Below the pieces are notes generated by a model. The model was not told where the DNA came from. It ran no database searches and saw nothing but the letters and a program-made list of their open reading frames with translations. Both the position numbers and the translations under genes were made by a program. A stretch of DNA of 64,000 nucleotides. Origin: Thiomicrorhabdus xiamenensis (GTDB lineage: Bacteria; Pseudomonadota; Gammaproteobacteria; Thiomicrospirales; Thiomicrospiraceae). Shown here piece after piece: positions 51,616 through 60,352 of the stretch. The DNA lies in the NCBI RefSeq assembly GCF_013282625.1, contig NZ_CP054020.1, forward strand, positions 310,001 through 374,000. Reading direction: 5' to 3'. How positions within the stretch are numbered: the stretch's first letter is position 1; the number at the start of each line of letters is the position of its first letter.

Positions 51616-53574
51616 TTATTGCAAATAAGGTACATAATCAGGAAGGTAGGTACCGCCTTCTGCAAAAGGTTTATTTTCCTCAATCAAGGTGATTCCATCA
51701 CCGGCTTTGTAGTCAAAACGTGTCGGTTCGTCCAGCTGAATTGAGCGCTCGCTGATGATTTCACCAAACTGATAAGGTGATCCGTCATTTTTTACTTCTG
51801 CGATGGCGTCATCACGGTAATGATAGTAGCTGATCGGTGTTTCGGCAAAAACATCCTTACCATAGATATAACGCTGTGTTGCCACTACCTGGCGATAACG
51901 ACGGGCATTTTCGATGGCATCGTTCTCTTGCGGATAAAGCAAGAAGCCTTTGATGGTTCCATCGGCATTCAAATAATCTTTACGAGTGACAAATTCACGC
52001 AGTAACGTCTGTCGCTGGGTAACGCTTTGTTCGAAGTTGGCCGCCGAATCGGTTTTGATTTCAGTCCAATTCGCGCTATAACCGTTGTTGGTATCAATGA
52101 TCTGACTGAGTTGCGTCTCTACGGATTGCGCCATAACGCCGTATAGGTTGGCGCTGACGGTATGGTTCAGCAATAAGGCAAATTCGCCGATACCGGCATG
52201 ACGATTGATTGGCTCCGGCGTTGTCGATACAGCGGAACCGTCGACGATTCTGACACCCAGGTAATCCATTTCTTTCCAGCCTAAATCCGAATCAAATGAG
52301 CGTGGGAAGGACCAGGTGCTGTCGACAGTATTGCCGGTTCCGCTGGTAAAGTTTGGATCTTTTGTTCCGGGATGGAAACCGGAATGGCAGCCAATACATT
52401 GTGTCAATTCGGCACGTGTTTGTGGACGTAAAGCGCCATCTTTGTCTTCAATGTAGCCTGCGAGTAACCAGCCCGAACCGTTGTCTACCCAGCCCTGTTC
52501 GTCGTTGCCGTAAATCTGGTCGCCGGTTCCTTCGTCCGGTCTTGCTTCCATCGGATTAAAGTCTTCATCCTTGTACATGTAGCGGACTTCTTTAACACGG
52601 GTAGCCCGCATGCCCGGTAACTTGCCGTCAGTACCGTCTGCGAGGGTATCGACATAATGAAGCGGGTGTGCCAGTTCGGTGCCTTGAGGGTAGCTTCCTG
52701 CGACGACCTCAATGTCGGCTGCAGAGCCATAATAGAACCTCGGCGATGTATCCGTCAGTCGGTTTTGAATCGCGTCGCGCAACAATTCAAGGTTTTGTGT
52801 GTAGGTGGCTAAATTGAATTCGCCGGAATGGTCTTGCATGAACTTGGCGGGCAGTCGGATATAGATACCGGAAACCGAACCGGTCATCGGGCTGAAAATG
52901 CCATATGGCATAAAGTTAATGGCGCGCCAGCCGGTATTGCCGCCAAACGCATCCGAAAAATAGATATCTTTTTCGTTGTCCGAGCGGATAAATCCATCGC
53001 TGTCCGCCGGAAGTGCTGCCGGATTCAGACCCGGTAAAAGACGGAAAGGCTGGTTGTAACCGCTGTCCCAGTCGGTGCTTTTACCCTGTCTCTGGTTATA
53101 GGCCGATTGCCAGTTGTCTTCTTGAATATAATCCGGCATTACCCAGGTATTAGGGTCGATATCCATTGCGCTGACTGCGGCGAGTAGTGTTTCCGGAGCG
53201 AGGGTGTTGAGCCAGTAGTTTTTAGCAGCGGTGGGCGCTTGCGCACTGTAGGGTTCGTATCCGTAATCCAGTTGAAAGTTAACCAAAGGAACTTCGCCTG
53301 CTTGAGGGTTGTTGTTGCCGAGCCCTAATTTATAGAGCCCATTTGTATGGCAAAACAGACAGGCATTTTGGCGTCCCAGGCTGGTTTCGGTATAGCATTG
53401 CGCCGGAATCTGCGGATATGGATTACCCTCAAAAACGACGGGATTGATATAGCTGCCGGTAAGAGCGGATTGGGTGATCGCTGTTGGCGTGGTTGCATCT
53501 GACGTGCTGCTACTGCCACAGCCATGTAATACAAATACAGAACCGGCCAGTAGAAAGAGTAATTTAAAGTGCAT
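51616..53574 (-). CDS. diheme c-type lipoprotein
   Basis: A 652-residue exported protein. Signal peptide with lipobox LHGC (Cys19). Two heme c motifs: CLFCH (about residue 70) and CIGCH (about 395). The rest has no recognised domain; it is rich in aromatic and Asp/Asn residues, and several Trp-rich segments suggest a beta-structured periplasmic domain. It lies 76 bases downstream of the PhoX-like gene, past a terminator, so expression may be partial read-through. Role unknown; an electron acceptor for a phosphate-linked or other periplasmic enzyme is only a guess. ATG 53574 is preferred over 53619. Confidence 0.8.
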   Translation of the reverse strand: MHFKLLFLLAGSVFVLHGCGSSSTSDATTPTAITQSALTGSYINPVVFEGNPYPQIPAQCYTETSLGRQNACLFCHTNGLYKLGLGNNNPQAGEVPLVNFQLDYGYEPYSAQAPTAAKNYWLNTLAPETLLAAVSAMDIDPNTWVMPDYIQEDNWQSAYNQRQGKSTDWDSGYNQPFRLLPGLNPAALPADSDGFIRSDNEKDIYFSDAFGGNTGWRAINFMPYGIFSPMTGSVSGIYIRLPAKFMQDHSGEFNLATYTQNLELLRDAIQNRLTDTSPRFYYGSAADIEVVAGSYPQGTELAHPLHYVDTLADGTDGKLPGMRATRVKEVRYMYKDEDFNPMEARPDEGTGDQIYGNDEQGWVDNGSGWLLAGYIEDKDGALRPQTRAELTQCIGCHSGFHPGTKDPNFTSGTGNTVDSTWSFPRSFDSDLGWKEMDYLGVRIVDGSAVSTTPEPINRHAGIGEFALLLNHTVSANLYGVMAQSVETQLSQIIDTNNGYSANWTEIKTDSAANFEQSVTQRQTLLREFVTRKDYLNADGTIKGFLLYPQENDAIENARRYRQVVATQRYIYGKDVFAETPISYYHYRDDAIAEVKNDGSPYQFGEIISERSIQLDEPTRFDYKAGDGITLIEENKPFAEGGTYLPDYVPYLQ

Positions 53575-53606
53575 CGTACAATTTCCATTTACATTGTTTA
53601 CTACGC

Positions 53607-53631
53607 AAAAAGCCAGCATAAAGCTGGCTTT
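53607..53631 (-). terminator. terminator after the PhoX-like gene
   Basis: AAAGCCAGC / GCTGGCTTT with a T5 run on the minus strand, between the PhoX-like gene and the diheme gene. Confidence 0.7.
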
Positions 53632-53650
53632 AAGAATCCAAGGTTATGGA

Positions 53651-55546
53651 TTATTTGATAGCAGGCATACCGCCGATGTAACCGAAGTTACCATCGAAAT
53701 TGTCGATTAGACCAGTTGCTTCTACAGCGGCTTCCATAGTTGGATCCATCGTGCTGATATAGTCACCGTGGTGCTGAGAGTTAGACATGATGTAAGCGAA
53801 GCCATCCATATTTTCGACCGCTTGCAGACCTGTTGCTTCAGCACCGGCTACGTTGGAAAGAATGCGAGAAAGTTTCTTGGTATCGACGTTATAAGCCCAT
53901 ACGAAGTTGTTTACGTGAGTACCTGAGTCTTCGCCGATAAACAGAGTACGCATCTTCTCAGAGAAAGAGATGTTATCCGTGTTGGCAATGTGATCAGGAT
54001 CTGCCGTATTACCTAGCGCATCGGTTGCGATGTCACGTCCGATCAGCTTGTCTTCGGCATGCATAGAGGTTACGACGTAGTCAGACTCGATTCGGGCACC
54101 CTTGTCATCGACTTGGCCTGGCGTCATTGGCAGAGTGAAAGTGACACCTGCATTGATTTTAGCCATTTTGATGTGTTCCATCTCAGCCGGTAGGCCGTTG
54201 TCTCTCATCCCTTTGTCCAGATAGGAAATCGCCATGTACAATTTCTTATCGGCATCGTTAACCGCGATACCTTCCATTTTGTTGAATTCGACTGTCGCGC
54301 CGCTCAGTGCAGCATAACGGCGAGTTTCAAGGAAAGCGGCCGCTTTTTCCATGCCCGGCTTAACGGCCAAACACTCATCAAAGGTAGATCCGGCGCGGAC
54401 ACGAGTGGTCTGAACACCGTCAACGGCCGGACAGGTCTCTGTTGCAGAGTCGAAAGTACCGTTGTAGAAGATGTCGTCAAAAGTGGTGGTGTCGGCAAGC
54501 GTTTTCACTTCGGCGTCGGTTGCAGAACCGAGTTTAATCCAGCTGAAGTTACCGCTGTACGAAGTACCGTTTTGCGTGAACTTACCGGCGTACAGGCTTC
54601 CTGATGACAGGTCTTCCTCTTTATCAGCTACATACATGAACAGTGCAACGTTAGTACCGTCGTCTCCGTAGTAAACCGTGCGCGAATCCGGCATGACTTT
54701 ACCTGCTTCCCAAGTACCGCGACCCATTGAGTAGTGTTTAACGACATCTGTTGAACCATCTTCATGAACAGTGACTTCCGGGAAGAAACCATAGTGGTAC
54801 GGGTTAGCTACTTTCGTGCTGTTGAAGTACATATTGGACATTGCAGTAATTGCTGCATCCGTTCTGCTGTAGCTGCTGTTCAGAGGGTTGTACTGCATGT
54901 CGTAGTCTTCTTCAGAACCAAGGTGGGTGTTCCAAGGCGTTTGAGAACCAAAACATGGAATCCATAGACCATCAACATTTGAAAAACTGATTGGAGCCTG
55001 GTCAACGGCGGTTAGCTCCCCCGTTTTTGCATCTTGTTGCATTTCGGTAAGAATCATTCCCATAGGTGCACGGCTAGGCGCGCGAGTTCCATCAGAAATA
55101 ATCCAGTCGTATTCCAGGTGAGAAACCATATAAATTTTGTTGCCGACTTTCAAAAGACTGTTTGAATCCGGTGTTTCGGCAACAAGAGGCATGCCCAGTG
55201 AATCTTGCAGTGGGTTCATGTCCATATCGTAAAGCTGTCCAGCCGGATGCGCGTTAGAGCCAACCGTGCTGGTGGTACCGAAAAGTTTCTTATAAGTCAG
55301 AGGGAATGTCTCGGTGGTACCATCTGTATAGGTGATGATTGCAGAAGACTCTGTATAAGTCGTCGCCATTTTTTCAGCAGTTGTCGGTGCCGCAGTGCTG
55401 GTGAATTCAATCGATTCGAATGAACGTGCATCCATGATTGCGCTGGTCAGATCACCGTCAGAAACGTCTTGATTGCATCCACTAAGCGTGATCAAAGAAC
55501 CGGCTAGAAGCGCGGTTACGGCATAGTGTAGTTTGTTAAGTTTCAT
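53651..55546 (-). CDS. PhoX/DUF839-like lipoprotein phosphatase
   Basis: A 631-residue lipoprotein (lipobox LSGC, Cys24) of the PhoX/DUF839 family, Ca/Fe-dependent periplasmic phosphatases that release phosphate from organic esters. TPWNTHLGSEED (about 206-217, the motif TPWxTxLxxEE) is the clearest signature; later blocks include FNKMEGIAVNDADKKLYMAIS and FSEKMRTLFIGED. ATG 55546 has AGGGAT upstream; a longer frame to 55612 would overlap the Pho-box array. The typical Tat signal of PhoX is absent; this one is a Sec lipoprotein. Confidence 0.82.
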   Translation of the reverse strand: MKLNKLHYAVTALLAGSLITLSGCNQDVSDGDLTSAIMDARSFESIEFTSTAAPTTAEKMATTYTESSAIITYTDGTTETFPLTYKKLFGTTSTVGSNAHPAGQLYDMDMNPLQDSLGMPLVAETPDSNSLLKVGNKIYMVSHLEYDWIISDGTRAPSRAPMGMILTEMQQDAKTGELTAVDQAPISFSNVDGLWIPCFGSQTPWNTHLGSEEDYDMQYNPLNSSYSRTDAAITAMSNMYFNSTKVANPYHYGFFPEVTVHEDGSTDVVKHYSMGRGTWEAGKVMPDSRTVYYGDDGTNVALFMYVADKEEDLSSGSLYAGKFTQNGTSYSGNFSWIKLGSATDAEVKTLADTTTFDDIFYNGTFDSATETCPAVDGVQTTRVRAGSTFDECLAVKPGMEKAAAFLETRRYAALSGATVEFNKMEGIAVNDADKKLYMAISYLDKGMRDNGLPAEMEHIKMAKINAGVTFTLPMTPGQVDDKGARIESDYVVTSMHAEDKLIGRDIATDALGNTADPDHIANTDNISFSEKMRTLFIGEDSGTHVNNFVWAYNVDTKKLSRILSNVAGAEATGLQAVENMDGFAYIMSNSQHHGDYISTMDPTMEAAVEATGLIDNFDGNFGYIGGMPAIK

Positions 55547-55589
55547 TTTCTTATCCCTAAAGTTTGGTTGGTTGTTTTGCAGGAACAGA

Positions 55590-55656
55590 ATCTTAGGGGG
55601 AGAATGTGACAAACAAGTAAATGCAAATTGACAGCTATTGGAAGGTTTTATGACAG
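55590..55656 (-). promoter_or_regulatory. Pho-box array and -10 of the PhoX-like gene
   Basis: On the minus strand five 7-mers occur at exact 11-bp steps: CTGTCAT (55650-55656), CCTTCCA (55639-55645), CTGTCAA (55628-55634), CATTTAC (55617-55623), TTGTCAC (55606-55612). The first, third and fifth match the PhoB consensus well. TAAGAT at 55590-55595 lies 10 bases past the last repeat, the canonical place for the -10 of a Pho promoter. Confidence 0.7.
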
Positions 55657-55659
55657 GGT

Positions 55660-55861
55660 TGGATTGAATTTATGGCCTTTTTTTAAACCCCCTGTCAGCA
55701 GGGGATTGGATTAGGTGTAGCCCGAAGGACTATGCCTTTTTCTTTATGCCTGGTTCATTCGGGGGGAAGCCCCGAATTCTTTGAAACCGAGGCGTTTTGT
55801 CTGCTTGGTACGGTGTCAGTAAGTTACAGTAATGTTACTTTGGGCCTCCGGTTTCACCGTT
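55660..55861. other. structured intergenic element between radC and the Pho promoter
   Basis: About 200 bases without a convincing gene. Seen: CCCCTG / CAGGGG (55689-55704), ATTCGGGG-type hairpin (about 55758-55777), a cruciform AGTAA-GTTAC-AGTAA-TGTTACT (about 55819-55840), and GAAACCGAGGC near 55780 facing GCCTCCGGTTTC near 55845. An open frame at 55732 lacks a ribosome site. No clear terminator T run for radC. Confidence 0.4.
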
Positions 55862-56542
55862 TTATGGCATTTTGCCGAGCTGAACCAGAGAGTGCCAGCG
55901 GCCGGAATCACCGAGGATAATATGATCCAGCGTGCGGATATCGACTAGCTGTAAAGCCTGAGACAGCGTTTCGGTGATTCGAATATCCGCTTCACTCGGA
56001 GTGGGATCGCCCGACGGATGGTTATGAGCCAGTATGACCGCGGCGGCATTGTTCTCCAGCGCGCTTTTTACGATTTCTCTGGGATGGATGCTGGCCTGAT
56101 TCAGCGTTCCGGAAAACAGGGTTTGGTAGTGAATTAACCGGTGTTGCTGATCGAGCAGAAGGATCCCGAAGTATTCACGATCCTGATGGCCTATTTCATA
56201 CTCCAGAAAACGTGCAACCGCTTCCGGAGATTGCATGGCGTCGCCTCTTTTCAAGCCGCTTTCAAAATGGCGTCGTGCTATTTCCAGAACGGCTTTGAGT
56301 TGCACATATTTCGCATCGCCGAGGCCTTTTGCCTGACAGAATTCCTGGCGTTCAGCCTTTAAGAGGGCATCCAGCGAGCCGAAGTGGTTTAATAACGATT
56401 GAGCCAGATCGACTGCGCTCATGCCTTTGACCCCCACTCTGAGAAATATTGCCAGCAACTCGGCATCGCTTAAACTGCGGGCGCCGAACTCAAGGAGTTT
56501 CTCTCTGGGTCTTTCCAGACGATGCCAGTCTAAAATCGTCAT
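55862..56542 (-). CDS. radC: RadC family protein (JAMM domain)
   Basis: A 226-residue protein: N-terminal helix-hairpin-helix region ([24 protein letters not shown]), then a JAB1/MPN-type domain with the [14 protein letters not shown] zinc motif (about 176-189). Function unsettled in spite of the name. In many gammaproteobacteria radC is directly divergent from coaBC; here four genes intervene. Confidence 0.93.
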   Translation of the reverse strand: MTILDWHRLERPREKLLEFGARSLSDAELLAIFLRVGVKGMSAVDLAQSLLNHFGSLDALLKAERQEFCQAKGLGDAKYVQLKAVLEIARRHFESGLKRGDAMQSPEAVARFLEYEIGHQDREYFGILLLDQQHRLIHYQTLFSGTLNQASIHPREIVKSALENNAAAVILAHNHPSGDPTPSEADIRITETLSQALQLVDIRTLDHIILGDSGRWHSLVQLGKMP

Positions 56543-56616
56543 ATCGGTTCCCTGATTTACGGTTGGGGAAATGTCGTTTGAATACTTATATTAATTGAAA
56601 AAGGGATTTATTGATA

Positions 56617-57006
56617 ATGTTTAGTATCGAAATGCAAGTTAGGGATCATGAGTGCGATCTGCAGGGAGTGGTCAATAATGCGGTCTATATGAATTATCTC
56701 GAGCATGCCCGTCATCAGTACCTCCATTCTTTAGGGATTAACTTTGCCGATTATACGGCGCAGCAGATTCATCTAATGCTGGTGCGTGCCGAGTTGGATT
56801 TTAAAGCCTCGTTAAAGCCGAACGATGTCTTTAAGGTGACGGTAAAAATGGAACGTGAGTCGCGGATCAAGTATGCGTTTATTCAGGAGGTGATTCGGCT
56901 TGCGGATGATAAAGTCATGCTTAAAGCAAAAAATATCGGTGTTGCGTTAAATCCTAACGGCAAACCGACCACTTTCAAGCCATTTGATGATGCCATTCAA
57001 GACTAG
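56617..57006 (+). CDS. acyl-CoA thioesterase, hot-dog fold (YbgC-like)
   Basis: A 129-residue hot-dog enzyme of the 4-hydroxybenzoyl-CoA/YbgC thioesterase group. RDHECDLQGVVNNAVYMNYLEHARHQYL (about 8-35, partial) contains the catalytic Asp-type segment and helix. It hydrolyses acyl-CoA; substrate unknown. ATG 56617 with AAGGGA about ten bases upstream. Beginning of the block between radC and coaBC. Confidence 0.85.
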   Translation: MFSIEMQVRDHECDLQGVVNNAVYMNYLEHARHQYLHSLGINFADYTAQQIHLMLVRAELDFKASLKPNDVFKVTVKMERESRIKYAFIQEVIRLADDKVMLKAKNIGVALNPNGKPTTFKPFDDAIQD

Positions 57007-57253
57007 TTGCGAGTCGATCAGGTTTTTCCAGATAACTTCTGTTGTTTCTGTTTTATTCAAGACCGGTAATTGAAGCCGCTTTATAGCCCGCTGTTTGCGT
57101 CGTTTCGGAACGAGGGACATAAGTCCCATAAGACATTTGTCCTCTTGCCGCTGAGACGCTTCAGGCGGATACTCATGATTTATCGTTCTCGGTGTCGTTG
57201 GTTTTTTGTGCCGAGAATAGTCGCTATGCACAATGATAAATCAGGAATCCGCT
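57007..57253. other. 247-base gap upstream of the cytochrome gene
   Basis: No gene. Several hairpins are visible, for example GGGAC / GTCCC (57112-57125) and TCTCGG / CCGAGA (57188-57218), the latter close to the cytochrome start, so a structured leader is possible. Confidence 0.45.
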
Positions 57254-58291
57254 ATGACTAATCTTAATGCCCGAAAATGGCCTGCGATTTTGACGGTAAG
57301 TTCGTTGGGCTTGCTGCTCGCCGCTTGCGGTGGAGGCGGCAGTTCAGACATAACCTCCCTGTCGGCCGATACAGCGACCGTTTCCGGAACCGTTCCGGGA
57401 ACTTTGATCGAAGCCTTCTGCGCTGATGGTCGCTATTTCAGTACTCATTCCGTACAGAACGGTACCGCTGAGCATCCTTTTGAGTTGGATCTGCCCATCG
57501 GGCTCGCCTGCCGTCTGGTAATGACGACGAATGAGCGCGCCCAGAACCGAATTATTACCGCAATCCAGCTACAGGCAAACGGCGAGACGGGCGGTAATTT
57601 TGCCTTGAACTCGGCGCTGAACCTCGGCTATGTGCCGCTTGCAAAAGACGATGATGGCGATGGTATAGACGATATCAGCGGTCAAAATGTTATCGACGGT
57701 AACGGCGACGGCGTTGTCGATGCCCCTCTTCAGCATGATCTCGGCAGCAACACTGCCTTGATGGTTCGTCAGCTCTCGAACGACCCTCTCGACACCGATG
57801 GGGACGATATCCCTGATTACTATGAAGACGACGATCACGACGGCGTGAATAATTACGAAGACGACGATGACGATAACGACGGCACGCCGGATAGCAGTGA
57901 CGAAGACAATCACGATCACGATGGCGACGGTATCGACGACGACTATGATCGTGACAGCGACAATGACGGATCGGACGATAACAGTTCGAACAGTACTGTC
58001 TATACCCCGGTAGAGACTTACACGGTGACTCGAGGACGTCTTCTGGCATCTCAGTGCGCGCAATGTCACGGTACCAACGGCCATTCAACCACTTCTTGGG
58101 ACTCGATTGCCGGAGAAAGTGCCGGCGAGATCATCGAAGAAATGAATGAATATCCGACGTCGCACATTATGGGCGCTCAGGGCATCGGTTACACCCAGAG
58201 CGAGATCGAAGACCTCGCGGCTTACCTGTCGACTCTTTCATCAAGTGAAAGTGACGGCGAAGAGTCTTACGAAGAAGAAAGCGACGACTAG
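57254..58291 (+). CDS. lipoprotein cytochrome c with calcium-binding Asp-rich repeats
   Basis: A 345-residue lipoprotein (lipobox LAAC, Cys25, followed by GGGG). A beta-rich N-terminal domain (about 30-140). A long Asp-rich region (about 135-250) of DxDGDxxxD units resembling thrombospondin type-3 calcium sites (DDDGDGIDD, DGNGDGVVD, DTDGDDIPD, DHDGDGIDD). A C-terminal monoheme cytochrome c domain with CAQCH (268-272) and a possible Met ligand in SHIMGAQG. It looks like an FccA-type electron acceptor for the flavoprotein that follows eight bases later, but is larger, single-heme and membrane-anchored. AGGA precedes ATG 57254. Confidence 0.82.
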   Translation: MTNLNARKWPAILTVSSLGLLLAACGGGGSSDITSLSADTATVSGTVPGTLIEAFCADGRYFSTHSVQNGTAEHPFELDLPIGLACRLVMTTNERAQNRIITAIQLQANGETGGNFALNSALNLGYVPLAKDDDGDGIDDISGQNVIDGNGDGVVDAPLQHDLGSNTALMVRQLSNDPLDTDGDDIPDYYEDDDHDGVNNYEDDDDDNDGTPDSSDEDNHDHDGDGIDDDYDRDSDNDGSDDNSSNSTVYTPVETYTVTRGRLLASQCAQCHGTNGHSTTSWDSIAGESAGEIIEEMNEYPTSHIMGAQGIGYTQSEIEDLAAYLSTLSSSESDGEESYEEESDD

Positions 58292-58299
58292 GAGGATTT

Positions 58300-59598
58300 A
58301 TGAGTCAGCAGAATAAGCAGAATATCCAAGGAAAAACGCTCTCGCGTCGCCAGCTTTTTAAATATTTGGGGATCGGTGTAACGGCGGCGGTCGCTCCGTC
58401 TCTGGCGATGCAGACTCGCGCCGCAGCACTGCCGCATGTGATCGTTGTCGGGGGCGGGTTCGCTGGCGCGACGGCGGCGAAATATTTGAAAATGTGGGGC
58501 GGTTTAGGCGTTGAAGTGACTCTGATCGAGCCAAACAGCGGCTATGTCTCGCCGATTCTCAGTAATCTGGTGCTGAACGGCCAAAAGAACATCGCGAATC
58601 TGACTTTCGGTTATCAGAATCATCAACAGACTTACGGTGTCAATATGATGCATGCCATGGTCGAATCGATTGATAAGGCGGCACAAAGTGTAACGCTTTC
58701 CAGTGGTCAGACTCTGAATTACGACCGTCTTGTACTGGCACCGGGTATCGAGTTTATCGCCGCAACCGGTCACGACTTCGATAAGGTTCCGCATGCGTGG
58801 AAGGCCGGAGTGCAAACCGAACTGCTGAAAAGTCAGTTGGATGCGATGGGCGACGGCGAGCACTTTGTGATGACAATCCCTAAAGCGCCGTATCGCTGTC
58901 CTCCGGGACCTTATGAAAGAGCCTGTGTGGTGGCGGATTTTCTGAAAAATGCCAAAGGTTTCGGTAGCACGCAAATCACGGTGCTGGATGAGAATGCCGA
59001 CATTACCGTCGAGGCGGCGACTTTCCATGCCAAGTTCGACGAATACGGCGTTCGTTATATCGCCAATGCAGCGGTCACCGCGGTCGATTCGGATAATCGT
59101 ATTGTTTCCTATCAAGTCAGTGGTGGCGCTACGCAAACGATTGCTGCCGATGTTTTGAATGTGATTCCAAACCAGAAGGCCGGACAGATTATTTTCGATG
59201 CAGGTCTCAATAGCGGCAACTGGGCGCCGGTTAATCCTTTGACCTACGAATCGACTTTGCAGGAGGGGATTCATGTCATCGGTGATTCTCAGGGAACCGG
59301 ACAGCCGAAGGCAGGTCATATCGGGAACTCCGAAGCCAAAGTCTGCGCCGATGCGGTATTGCGCTCATTGAAGGGGTTGGCGCCAGATCCAGCTCCGAAA
59401 ACCAACTCGGCCTGTTATAGCCCGGTATCCCGTACCGAAGCCACCTGGTTGACCGCCGTCTACGAGTACAACAGCGGAACCGGTCAGATGCAACCGGTCA
59501 GCTCGGCCAGTTATCCTTATGCCAGCGGGCCGAGCAGCAGCAACTACAGTGCGATGTTCAGTTGGGCTGGCAACCTGTTCAGCGACACCTTTGCCTAG
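58300..59598 (+). CDS. flavocytochrome c sulfide dehydrogenase-like flavoprotein
   Basis: A 432-residue FccB/FCSD-like flavoprotein. Tat signal with SRRQLFKYLG (about 15-24). FAD Rossmann motif VIVVGGGFAGATAA (about 47-60). Cys200 in YRCPPGPYERAC and Cys372 in TNSACYSP sit where the redox-active disulfide of FccB lies. C-terminal FCSD flavin-binding domain (about 365-430). Expected to oxidise sulfide to polysulfide or sulfur in the periplasm and pass electrons to the cytochrome lipoprotein upstream. Confidence 0.88.
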   Translation: MSQQNKQNIQGKTLSRRQLFKYLGIGVTAAVAPSLAMQTRAAALPHVIVVGGGFAGATAAKYLKMWGGLGVEVTLIEPNSGYVSPILSNLVLNGQKNIANLTFGYQNHQQTYGVNMMHAMVESIDKAAQSVTLSSGQTLNYDRLVLAPGIEFIAATGHDFDKVPHAWKAGVQTELLKSQLDAMGDGEHFVMTIPKAPYRCPPGPYERACVVADFLKNAKGFGSTQITVLDENADITVEAATFHAKFDEYGVRYIANAAVTAVDSDNRIVSYQVSGGATQTIAADVLNVIPNQKAGQIIFDAGLNSGNWAPVNPLTYESTLQEGIHVIGDSQGTGQPKAGHIGNSEAKVCADAVLRSLKGLAPDPAPKTNSACYSPVSRTEATWLTAVYEYNSGTGQMQPVSSASYPYASGPSSSNYSAMFSWAGNLFSDTFA

Positions 59599-59625
59599 CG
59601 CTTAAGGGTTCTTCGTTTTTCTGGC

Positions 59626-59657
59626 AGCCCGTGGTTTTAATCACGGGCTTTTTTTAT
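59626..59657 (+). terminator. terminator after the flavoprotein gene
   Basis: AGCCCGTG / CACGGGCT with a T7 run. Confidence 0.9.
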
Positions 59658-59762
59658 GCCTGCTTGTTTGTGACTGAAGGAGTAAGGAATACGGGAGAAG
59701 AGGAGAGAAAAACGGATTGAGCTGGCTAGAGGTCGGTATTCTATGGAATGGGCGAAGACTCT

Positions 59763-60293
59763 TTAGTCAGCTTGAAACAGCAGATCTTCAAAGAAAAAAG
59801 CAGTCAGTTCATGGCGCCCAGAGACAGAAGCTTTTTTGTACAGATTCGATGCCTGCTGGCGTACCGTTTTTTCTTTGGTGTTGCGGATTTGGGCGATCTC
59901 TTCCAGGCTGAGCCCTTTGAGCAGCAGTAAGGCGACTTCTTTTTCACTGGGCGTTAATTGCCATTCCTCCAGCTGACTCTGAATGAGTTTGGAGAATTCG
60001 CCTCTTAATTTCAGCGCCTGAGTGGTTGCGTCATCAAGGGCTTGTTGGGCTTCATTCAGATTTTGATTGACTTGATCCAGTTGTCTACTTTGATGGAAGA
60101 TGGAATTCATTGCCACAGCCAGCGCGATAAAAGCGATAATCCCCATCACCATTTCCACCATGACATGAGGATTCAGCGTCCCCATATCTTCAAAATCGTG
60201 GACGATATCGATTGCGGAAATGACAAACAGCAAAGTAAACGTAATCAAGCTGAAGTGCAAAATATTCAAGCGTGAGAAATCGAAATGTTTCAT
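59763..60293 (-). CDS. membrane-anchored LuxR-type regulator
   Basis: A 176-residue protein: two transmembrane helices (about 13-32 and 43-65), a coiled-coil segment (about 66-100, QLDQVNQNLNEAQQALDD) and a C-terminal GerE/LuxR helix-turn-helix (about 111-165, LTPSEKEVALLLLKGLSLEE, then IRNTKEKTVRQQASNLYKKA). No receiver or autoinducer domain. It is convergent with the cytochrome/flavoprotein pair and may control it from the membrane; this is inference from position. Confidence 0.8.
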   Translation of the reverse strand: MKHFDFSRLNILHFSLITFTLLFVISAIDIVHDFEDMGTLNPHVMVEMVMGIIAFIALAVAMNSIFHQSRQLDQVNQNLNEAQQALDDATTQALKLRGEFSKLIQSQLEEWQLTPSEKEVALLLLKGLSLEEIAQIRNTKEKTVRQQASNLYKKASVSGRHELTAFFFEDLLFQAD

Positions 60294-60352
60294 GAGTGGG
60301 TTAATTCCTATACAGAGAATCTCTGCCGATCGGGTCGGTCAGCGGTTATCAT

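Noticed and set aside
55732-55920. 62-residue plus-strand frame before radC
   Set aside because: No ribosome site, overlaps the radC 3' end, and lies in hairpin-rich DNA.
57569-58088. Long antisense frames opposite the Asp-rich cytochrome gene
   Set aside because: They result from the GAC/GAT repeat pattern; no ribosome site or recognisable protein.
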